From contig LSSL01000072.1 of assembly GCA_001953115.1 (NCBI GenBank), forward strand, positions 1 through 14,390: a stretch of DNA of 14,390 bases, read 5' to 3'. This stretch comes from Smittium mucronatum. Lineage: Eukaryota; Kickxellomycota; Harpellomycetes; Harpellales; Legeriomycetaceae. Under the pieces are notes generated by a model that was not told the origin of the DNA, made no database searches, and saw only the letters and a list, made by a program, of their open reading frames with translations. Of this stretch, positions 1 through 6,124 are shown piece after piece; position 1 is the stretch's first letter; every line of letters begins with the position of its first letter. Position numbers and translations under genes: made by a program.

Positions 1-256
1 TGAAGGTATTTATCGAGTCCAAGTCTTCCAACCGATCTTTTTAAAAAAGAAACTGTGCTTTCTAGACCAACTGAAAAAAGTGATTATTTAAAAATTAGTG
101 AACATTATCAAAATATAATGCTTATAAGATTAAAATACTAATAAAATCAGACTAAAAAAGTCCTTATTTAATAAAAATAAGAATTAAACTAGTGCATGAT
201 GGAAAATTCCATTTATGTGAGTCATAATATTAGTAATATCCGCGTTATATATTTTT
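1..256 (+). other. Unassigned AT-rich left edge, possible gag trace of relic A
   Basis: No confident gene. One plus-strand frame at about 50-140 reads ETVLSRPTEKSDYLK before meeting a stop. This loosely resembles the part of DIRS-type gag-like proteins that follows the EEER-type motif, which is visible in relic B near 2204-2215. If real, it is the remains of relic A's gag, with most of the rest deleted before position 257. The match is short and partly frame-shifted, so it is only a suggestion. The remainder is A/T-rich spacer with stops in all frames. Confidence 0.25.
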
Positions 257-679
257 TACAGTACGTCACAGGGGCAAGGTCTCAATATAGGTACGGCTAA
301 GCACCTTTCAAAAATCGATGCAAATGCTAAAAAAATTTGGCTGGGTCATGAAGAAGGTAGATATAAGATGAAAAACTCCTTTCCTAAACCATAAGAATAA
401 ATACGTGCGAAAAAGTATAATATGGCGAGAAAAAAAGTATTAAAAAATGATAGAATATTTTTAATAATGAAAATATTAGCTTTTTTATCAAATTATCAGA
501 TGGAAGAAGTCTTGAAAGAAAAAAAGGAATTATTCACACAGATAATCACCATGTTCAAAAAATATGGGAATGCAGGACAATTTTTAAGCCTAAATCTTCT
601 AAACAAATATTTTATGCAAAAACAATTCAAGATGAATAGCTTATCGAAAAATTTCAAGTTTCTGACCAGAGAGGATTAG
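257..679 (+). pseudogene. Relic A: pol N-terminus and start of reverse transcriptase
   Basis: This is a decayed DIRS-type pol segment, in one frame from 257 to 679 with stops at 392-394 and just after. The first part (257-391) contains IGTAKHLSK, AKKIW and GRYKMKNSFPKP. This order resembles the lead-in of DIRS-type pol, which has an RG-rich linker, a conserved W, then a GF/GY-(K/R)-(I/M)-x-F-like motif. The second part (422-679) holds the RT N-terminal landmarks: FTQIITMFKKYGN, in the place of the family's basic KKDGx(F) segment, then LNLLNKYF and FKM. The ATG at 422 is simply the first ATG after the last stop and is probably not a real start. Relic B has the same landmarks at 3169-3249 (KKDRNF, VLN, FKM), which supports homology. 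The reading continues in another frame after 679. Confidence 0.65.
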
Positions 680-1200
680 ATTTAGAATAGCATACTGTCC
701 AAAACTTTCATAATCATGCTAATAAACTTTAATTAAGGAAATTTTTTTTAATTTAAAAAGAATGGCAAAAGCTACATATTTCTTTCTCTTCAATTAGATT
801 TTTAGTTAAGCCTAATGATATTTAAAAAGATCCTGCGTTCAGTATTAAAACGAGTAAGATAGAAGGAAGAAGGCAGAAGGGAGTATGGATTAGTGATTAT
901 CTAGAATATATATTTTTTTGGGTCCAAAAAAAGAAGGAAGCTATATCAAACGCAAATAAGATATTAAAAATTCCTCAAAAGCATGGTTTAATTATGCAAG
1001 ATAATAGATCATCACAATCACAATCACATACCAAATAATTGTGCTTTTTAAAAAGAGAATGATTATACAATTAATACTTATCTATTCCCAAAGATAATAT
1101 GAGAGTCACAATCAAGAAAGCGTGTAAATTTTACAAAAAGGAATTATATATATAAACTAGCATCTTTTATTGGAAAGGCTCAAAAAATATCGGTAGATCT
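680..1200 (+). pseudogene. Relic A: reverse transcriptase palm and thumb, broken
   Basis: This continues the RT of relic A. Around 745-850 the sequence aligns by eye with the family's W-K-G ... Q-F ... PFG-L-S region, but it changes frame and contains stops. From about 820 to 1150 frame 1 is readable: RRQKGVWI, then YLEY at 898-909 in the place of the YxDD catalytic box, NKILK, an SHTK segment, and SIPKDNMR (1081-1104 region) with KKACKF. A shift into frame 2 gives LASFIGKAQ at 1157-1183, the most conserved thumb/connection motif of DIRS-type elements; relic B has the near-identical LASFIGKEQ. At least four in-frame stops and a lost catalytic aspartate pair (DD to EY) make it non-functional. 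The assignment rests on the order and spacing of several motifs matching relic B. Confidence 0.75.
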
Positions 1201-1620
1201 ACTCTTTGGTCTTCTAATAAAATCAAAACTGATATAATTTAAATAAAAATAACTGAAAAAAGTTAATAAGACCCACATTTTCAGCCTTAGAGAGTATATA
1301 TTGTCCGAAAAACAGCCTGAAGCTGTGCAACGATTAGGTCTTCCTTCCAGATATTTCATAATTTTAATTTTTCACAGACATGATTCAATTGAAACAAGGG
1401 ATTGATAAGGAAAATTAAAATTGGCCTAAAGCATGTAGAAAATCCTGGAAGGGTTTAAATATCGATCTAAAAGGGCTAATAAATCAATAAAAACTATGGA
1501 AATTCTTGATATTATTGGAAGGGGTATAATGGCTTACTCAGAAAACAAAAAATGAATATAAATTTCAGAATTCAGGTCGAAAATTATTCGCAGAAGTTCT
1601 TGAATATATTAAAATCCCAA
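1201..1620 (+). pseudogene. Relic A: RNase H domain remnant
   Basis: Downstream of the thumb, frame 0 shows NSLKLCND at about 1311-1334, then VFLP and FFTD. The aspartate at 1377-1379 falls where the first catalytic residue of DIRS-type RNase H (TDAS motif) is expected. Relic B shows the parallel order QLKL, NG, FFPETPEIEIFTES. About 150 bases later, frame 2 reads GRGIMAYSEN at 1517-1546, in the position of the second acidic motif (YSDN in the family), so D has become E. Stops and frame changes surround each block. After about 1620 similarity fades, and no recombinase tract is seen before relic B begins, so relic A lacks its 3' third. Confidence 0.6.
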
Positions 1621-1950
1621 TAGGTCTACTGCACGAAAAAAAAAATTCCCAGAAAAATTAAATACCTTAAGAAACAAGTACAACGGATACAAAGTAATCC
1701 ATTAAAAAAAACAATTTGGTCAATCCCCAACAAAAATTCCGCTATTACCAGCAAATTAAACATAAAATAGAAGACATATTAAGTGTTTCCATATTATTGG
1801 GTAAAACCAAACCAATAAAATAAAGTGAAATATTGGAATAAAAAAAATTTATTATTAAGACTGCGAAGGGCAGTTTGTTTATAATCTCATCGTTTTTTCT
1901 TTCGCAAAGGTACTCTACCGGCAAATTTTTTTTCGTTTTTTTTAAATTTC
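1621..1950. other. Junction between relics A and B, nothing recognised
   Basis: This stretch separates the last recognisable RNase H residues of relic A from the first gag-like residues of relic B. It is A-rich with T-tracts near 1926-1943. One open frame enters from about 1880 and reads RKGTLPANFFSFF before joining the relic B gag frame. It should contain either the 3' end of A and the 5' terminal repeat of B, or a deletion or insertion breakpoint. No inverted or direct terminal repeat could be recognised by eye. Confidence 0.4.
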
Positions 1951-2830
1951 CGCAAAAAAATTATACTTCCTTCAGCTAAAAAGGTAGAAAGTGAAACCGA
2001 AGCTCAGGATTCATCAATTAAGGAGAAAAATAAAGCACTTGCTGAAATGGTATATCAAATACAGAGAGAAAATAAACTTACAACAAATCTAGAAGGCCAG
2101 TAATTTACAACGGGGATTCCTGTTACCAACCTTACAGTCTATCCCAAACTAACTAATGCACTATATTCAATTGGAGAAGATTTCCTCTTGTCAACGTTAA
2201 CCGAAGAAGAGCGCAGTATTGCGATACAAACTTACACCAAGAAAAGCTCTATGAAATACATCCCACAGACACTGAAAGATAAAGAGTTGATCACAGTAAA
2301 TAAAACAAATTAAGATATATATGTAATAAATTTAACGTTGGTCCAGGAAACAGGAGCGATAGATTAATATGCTCACCGTAAATTCAGAAGACTCCAGAAT
2401 TTTTTTTTATGAAGAAACTGATTTTTTTGTTTTCCAGCACTATGCAAGCGTTTCTAGCTGAAATCGCGACAAAAATAACAAATTAAGATTAGATAGTCTT
2501 AATAGAGAACTTTGTCTTTCAGAAAAAACTAGTCAGCTTATCTAATAAAAAAAAATACCACTTATTGATAATGAAACGTTGGACGCACTCCGCAAAGAAA
2601 CCAACGGTTAAACAGCAGAAAATCTAGCTCTTTTTCAAGTATTGACAGGTTAAAATCCCAAGAAATTTATAGAGCAGGAGCAGCAGCAGTTCTACGGTTC
2701 AGAGCACCAATAATGCATTCACAGCAGATTCTAGAAAATCAAATAAGACATTAGAAATAATGTCAAATGTTCTCAGAAGGGGTCACGGCCGCGGCCGCGG
2801 AAGGTGGTCTCTAGAACAAACCGTAACATC
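1951..2830 (+). pseudogene. Relic B: gag-like ORF with RG-rich tail
   Basis: This is the gag-like ORF that precedes RT in DIRS-type elements; gag-like proteins are thought to bind RNA and package the element. Frame 1 from 1951 to 2409 is open except for TAA at 2101, 2311 and 2365. It contains a polar, probably helical stretch (IKEKNKALAEMVYQIQREN), then LTVYPKLTNAL, IGEDFL, LTEEER and the following SSMKY, a pattern I associate with fungal DIRS gag-like proteins. After a frameshift near 2410, frame 0 gives FSSTMQAFLAEIATKI (2430-2477), then frame 2 gives LRLDSLNRELCLSEKTSQL. Near the end, 2775-2810 encodes RRGHGRGRGRW, an arginine/glycine box typical of RNA-binding tails. Too many stops and shifts for function. 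Family membership is inferred from context and motif order. Confidence 0.6.
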
Positions 2831-3364
2831 CATTAAGAGGTCGCTCAGATATTTTCAAGGATGCTTGATTCAAGATAAATAACAGAGACTGGGCTTGAAA
2901 CATAATGATTAAGGGATTCAGAATCCATTTCAAGAACTCAAACTCTCAGATGTTGAATATTCCATCGGAAGGAGTGCTTCAGCTCTTTGGATTTACATTG
3001 GAGCCTACGGGAATACCACTGAAGTTTAATACGCATCTTCATAAAAGGAAGCTTTCCATGAAGAAAGTTAGGTTCTGTCGAACTAAGTTGCTTCATCGCT
3101 ATCGAAAAAAAGCCATAAAAATGATAAAAATAAAAGGTTCTGGATTAAAAAATCGGCTTTTATTGATACTGAAGAAAGACAGGAATTTCAGGGCCGTATT
3201 AAACTAACACAAACTCAATATTCATATAGAAGAGCAGAGCTTCAAGATGGGTGGCTATTTCATCAATTTGCAGAATGATTTGTCAAAATAATTACCTGTA
3301 ATCGTTAAATCTCCAGGATGAATTCCTGAATATTCTGATTTACTTGCACTTCATAAAATATCTC
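2831..3364 (+). pseudogene. Relic B: reverse transcriptase N-terminal half
   Basis: This is the pol lead-in and fingers of the RT. An open stretch of 100 codons in frame 1 (2905-3204) includes IKGFRIHFK, which parallels the G(F/Y)(K/R)(I)xF motif at the start of DIRS-type pol. It ends with LKKDRNFRAVLN at 3169-3204, corresponding to the conserved KKDGxFRPVLN segment that holds template-contacting basic residues. The middle of this open frame is not family-like and is probably frame-shifted. TAA at 3205 interrupts, and the same frame continues with HKLNIHIEEQSFKM (FKM at 3241-3249). Stops follow at about 3286 and 3319. The ATG at 2905 is internal to the domain, so this is not an independent 100-residue protein. 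Confidence 0.75.
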
Positions 3365-4120
3365 AGGTTTCACTGGAATTTTTGCTGCTTCCATTTTTAT
3401 TTTCCTACATTTGGACCATCACTGAGTCAATTGGTATTCATCAAGATCATTTGAACTGCATTGTAATGGGTCATATCAAACGGAATTCAAGATTTGGGTT
3501 ACCTAGATGATCCTTTAATCGTGGGAGCCTTCAAGGAGGAGTTTTTGGTTATCACTCACAAGGTATAATCTAAGCTCCTGGAGCTTGTATTTAAGATCAA
3601 TGATGAGAAATCGTCAACAACCTCATCCAAATCTATTACACACCTGGGAATGGTGATAAAAATTTGATATTTGACAATGAGGGTGCGAACTAAAAAGGTC
3701 AAGGATCTCATAAAAGAGGCCAAAATGTTACTTAAAGTTGGATAAACGACATTGAGATCTCTGGCGAGCTTTATTGGGAAAGAACAATAGGTTTCTATTT
3801 CCAGTCTAACAGGAGGTCTTATTCTTTGCCGGGTTCTGGAGTGCAAGAGTCATTGCCTTTTGATTTTGAAATCATAGACTTCGACAGCAATTTTGACGAA
3901 ACATGCCATATAGAATCCGTTGTTCTGGAAGAGTCAACTGAAGCTTTGAAACGGGCTCTTGTTCTTTCCAGAGACTCCGGAAATAGAAATTTTCACTGAA
4001 TCCAGAGAACCAGCCTGGGTTATAGTGGCGGGACCTCAGAAATACTTGGATTGTAGATAAAATCGGAGTAGAAGATGTAAATAAAAAAAATGAACTTCTT
4101 ACAATCATATAAACATTTGA
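3365..4120 (+). pseudogene. Relic B: RT palm with intact YLDD, thumb and start of RNase H
   Basis: One frame (frame 2) can be followed for about 750 bases. It starts with RFHWNF, then FGPSLSQLVFIK (the family's FGLSLSPxxFTK box), then an intact YLDD at 3500-3511. YLDD is the polymerase catalytic core. Next come KLLELVFKINDEKSS, THLGMVIK, KKVKDLIKEAKML, and LASFIGKEQ at 3761-3787. The last part is the RNase H start: FWKSQLKL, stop, NG, FFPETPEIEIFTES, PAWVIVAGP. The first RNase H catalytic aspartate (TDAS) is glutamate here (GAA at 3998-4000). About ten in-frame stops interrupt the frame; the TGA at 3947-3949 sits where the family has tryptophan, consistent with TGG to TGA. HIN at 4106-4114 matches a conserved RNase H motif. 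Confidence 0.85.
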
Positions 4121-4410
4121 AATCTAGAAGTTCGTGGGGATATCAGTGTTAGTATACTCAAAAAATACAACCACACTCTCCTATGTGAAGAAATTCGGGG
4201 GAAGGGCCTCGCTAAAAATACTGGAAATATCAGAAAAAATTCAGTCAGACTGTTTGAAGACCAATAATCGTCAAAAGCAACTTATTTCCGTCAGCGCTGA
4301 GCCCAGCAGACACGCTAATCATGTTGGATGCTCGGACAGAGTTGCATCTGTCTCAAGAGACCTTCAATGCACTGAATAGATATACGTTTCAGACAGTGGG
4401 CATTTTTTTT
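4121..4410 (+). pseudogene. Relic B: RNase H C-terminal half
   Basis: After a frameshift between HIN (frame 2) and about 4134, frame 0 stays open to TAG at 4377. It reads ISVLVYSKNTTTLSYVKKFGG, matching the DIRS-type motif VxVYSDNTTxxSYVxxxGG. The catalytic aspartate of this second acidic motif is lysine here (AAA at 4161-4163). The following SEKIQSDCLKTNNRQ and the ANH...R segment align with the C-terminal helix and the (A)D..SR motif. RNase H would degrade the RNA strand after first-strand synthesis; with both acidic positions changed it is inactive. The frame opens on a GTG at 4134, but this is not a true translation start. Confidence 0.8.
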
Positions 4411-4775
4411 TTATCGAAAGAGAACAACTAGGTGGAATAGTACTTCAGCTTATCTAATAAAAATATTCTTTAGGCCAGAATATGAGGGCGTTAAAATGAA
4501 AAGAGTTCAAAAATAAATACGTACTTCCAACCTGGAAACTGATATTTCAGACGATAAATAAAGTACGGCGAGATAAAAAAATTATGACACTAGTGACTCC
4601 AATGTGGAAATCAGCAGTATCTAACCCAGATCTGATGTGTCTCTCGGTTACTAAACCTCTTTTCCTACAGAAAAACACAGTAATTTCTAATCCAAAAAGC
4701 TGAAGTGCCTAATCAAGAAAAAAAGCACTGGAGATCGATCGTTTGGAGGATCAATGAAGTTTCTTTAAAAACCAA
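4411..4775 (+). pseudogene. Relic B: pol C-terminal, possible methyltransferase-like segment
   Basis: Between RNase H and the recombinase, frame-shifted pieces remain: SKENN at 4414-4428, YFSLSN after two stops, an EYEGV piece in the neighbouring frame, and HWRSIVWRIN at 4726-4755. Many DIRS-type elements have a segment here related to phage-type DNA adenine methyltransferases, with an N-x-Q and Y-F-S pattern followed by a P-P-(W/Y) motif. The first pattern is suggested; a PPW/PPY motif is not visible. The HW...WRIN piece parallels the tryptophan-rich lead-in to the recombinase. The segment is dense with stops, more so than the blocks on either side. Its placement is firm and its domain identity weak. 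Confidence 0.4.
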
Positions 4776-5138
4776 AGTATCAAAAATTACGCCATTTACT
4801 GTGTATTTTTTAAAGAAAGATGTATCAAAAGTCGATCCAGATAAATTTCTATAAAACAGCGCTTTTTATATTGAAAAATATCTAATTATATCAATAAAAC
4901 AATAGTGCAGCCCAAATAATCAATTATCTAGCCGAGGAATTTAAGAAAGAAAAATTAAATCCAGGTAAGATAAGAGCCTAAAAATCTGCAATACTCACTC
5001 TGAATGGAAACTTGGAGAAAATGTCAAAAAATCCTATGTTCTTAATTTTCGAAATCGTTTGAATGATCTTAAACACAACCTTTCTTGAGATCGGAGATGA
5101 ATATAACTTCAGTTAGACTAAAATTTAGAAAATGAGGA
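4776..5138 (+). pseudogene. Relic B: tyrosine recombinase N-terminal (core-binding) domain
   Basis: This is the N-terminal helical DNA-binding part of the DIRS-type tyrosine recombinase, which inserts circular cDNA into the genome. Frame 2 from 4907 reads AAQIINYLAEEFKKEKLNPGKIRA, then TAA at 4979-4981, then KSAILTLNGNLEK and NPMFLIFE. The NYLAE...KLNPGTI-type and Y-KSAI motifs are familiar from fungal DIRS/Crypton-related recombinases; the TAA sits at the usual tyrosine before KSAI. Upstream (4756-4906) the frames break up. After about 5065 the reading moves toward the frame used by the catalytic domain. Confidence 0.7.
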
Positions 5139-5705
5139 ATGGCAAAAGAGCTGTCAGCTAAAAACATCACCTCTAAAATGTTTTGGCTGTTAGCAGTAAC
5201 ATGATTATTAAGAGTAAGCGAAATTCATAGTATGGATGATTCCTTGAGTCAAGTTTAAAACGGGATCCCTTAATCGGTAATAATAGAACCAAAGGAAAAG
5301 CGATGTGGACTCCCAGTAGAAAAAACATGCCAGATAAACGCGAAATGTGAGCCTATACTCTGCCTAATAAGGGCTTATATTGTTTATAAATAAATTATTG
5401 CAAGCATTATTTGTCCTACTCCGCACGCAAACAATAAATTGTGGACCGTAAACGTATCTATAATATTTATTATCAACACAGAAAGGCCTAGTTCTATAAA
5501 TATTATTACTAGATACATCCTCATGATTTCAATTCCAATTAATCACGACCTGGACACAAACATACTAAAGAGGTGAGAGATCGGGGCCACAATGATGCAA
5601 AATATGGTGTATCCAAAAATAGAATATTTTAACCTTCCTTTTGGTCAAACTGTTGTATATTTGATACATAATAAAGACTCACGAGAAATTCTAGGAAAAA
5701 ATTTA
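5139..5705 (+). pseudogene. Relic B: tyrosine recombinase catalytic domain
   Basis: Frame 0 can be read from ATG at 5139 to about 5640 with only a few stops. It shows SKMFWLLAV, LLRVSEIH, SVIIEPKEKRCG, CPTPHANNKLWTVN, ITRYI, and IGAT after a stop. The arginine in LLRVSEI (5211-5213) is the box A catalytic arginine and is kept. The codon before EIGAT is TGA (5574-5576) where I expect the box B arginine; this fits CGA to TGA. A frameshift near 5637 moves to frame 2: FWSNCCIFDT, TAA TAA (5669-5674), RLTRNS. The two stops occupy the tyrosine pair that normally includes the nucleophile. The protein is therefore dead at several levels. The motif string places it with DIRS/Crypton-type recombinases rather than phage integrases. 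Confidence 0.85.
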
Positions 5706-5765
5706 CATTGTCGATTTTATAATTTATATTAATTTAATATTTATCCTATTTAATTTATAACTCTA

Positions 5766-5827
5766 GAATTAATCGAGCCATTTTGGGTGATGATTAATTC
5801 ACATTATAAGATAATAGAAGAAATATT
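5766..5827 (+). repeat. Left terminal inverted repeat of MITE-like element
   Basis: The outer 34 bases differ from the reverse complement of the right arm at two positions only. The inner 28 differ at five. Similarity stops sharply after the shared AAATATT at 5827. Confidence 0.75.
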
Positions 5828-5989
5828 GAACCCCACCAACTGTCCCATTAAAATTTTATTGAAAGATGATAAGGTCATCTCTAACTTCCTCTTCACGGTC
5901 TTAATCATAAAATTTATTCAACTCAATATTTTACTCTGTATTATTGTTTTATACTTTGGTTTAGTTTTACCCAATAAGATGTGACGCTT

Positions 5990-6051
5990 AATATTTCTCC
6001 TATTATTGTATAATATAAATTAATAATCACCCAAAAAGGCTCGATTAATTC
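5990..6051 (-). repeat. Right terminal inverted repeat of MITE-like element
   Basis: Reverse-complement partner of 5766-5827, ending GGCTCGATTAATTC before the flanking TA at 6052-6053. Confidence 0.75.
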
Positions 6052-6100
6052 TAACAGAACTTGGGCTTCATAATTTATACATGTAAATGACTTTGAAGAA

Positions 6101-6124
6101 TATATATATATATATATATATATA
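6101..6124. repeat. (TA)12 microsatellite
   Basis: Twelve uninterrupted TA dinucleotides, directly visible. It lies about 50 bases past the MITE-like element. Confidence 0.97.

Larger units (their letters stand above)
5764..6053. mobile_element. MITE-like element, 62-bp TIRs, TA target duplication
   Basis: The left arm (5766-5827) and the reverse complement of the right arm (5990-6051) agree at 55 of 62 positions without gaps, beginning GAATTAATCGAGCC. Both ends are flanked by TA (5764-5765 and 6052-6053), which would fit a Tc1/mariner-type target duplication, although TA is common here. The interior (about 160 bp) is not recognisable as a transposase. A chance open frame of 65 codons at 5787-5984 overlaps the left arm and interior and is hydrophobic and AT-driven; I do not treat it as a gene. 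The size of about 290 bp and structure fit a non-autonomous MITE. It may have inserted in or beside the 3' end of relic B. An alternative is an inverted repeat belonging to relic B itself. Confidence 0.7.

Noticed and set aside
2401..2440. T-rich tract followed by CAG as an intron acceptor in relic B gag
   Set aside because: Reading continues across it by a simple frameshift, and no donor site was identified; DIRS gag introns are not a needed explanation.
2905..3207. A 100-codon plus-strand ORF as an independent small protein
   Set aside because: Its ends (IKGFRIHFK and KKDRNFRAVLN) are RT-family motifs, so it is a stop-free part of the broken pol gene, not a separate gene.
3556..3846. 96-codon open frame on the minus strand
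   Set aside because: It lies antisense to the clear RT palm/thumb reading on the plus strand (YLDD to LASFIGKEQ) and shows no motif of its own.
3872..4108. 78-codon open frame on the minus strand
   Set aside because: Antisense shadow of the RNase H start of relic B; no recognisable domain.
5787..5984. 65-codon hydrophobic ORF inside the MITE-like element
   Set aside because: It overlaps the left terminal inverted repeat and has a composition explained by T-rich sequence; no transposase or membrane-protein family recognised.
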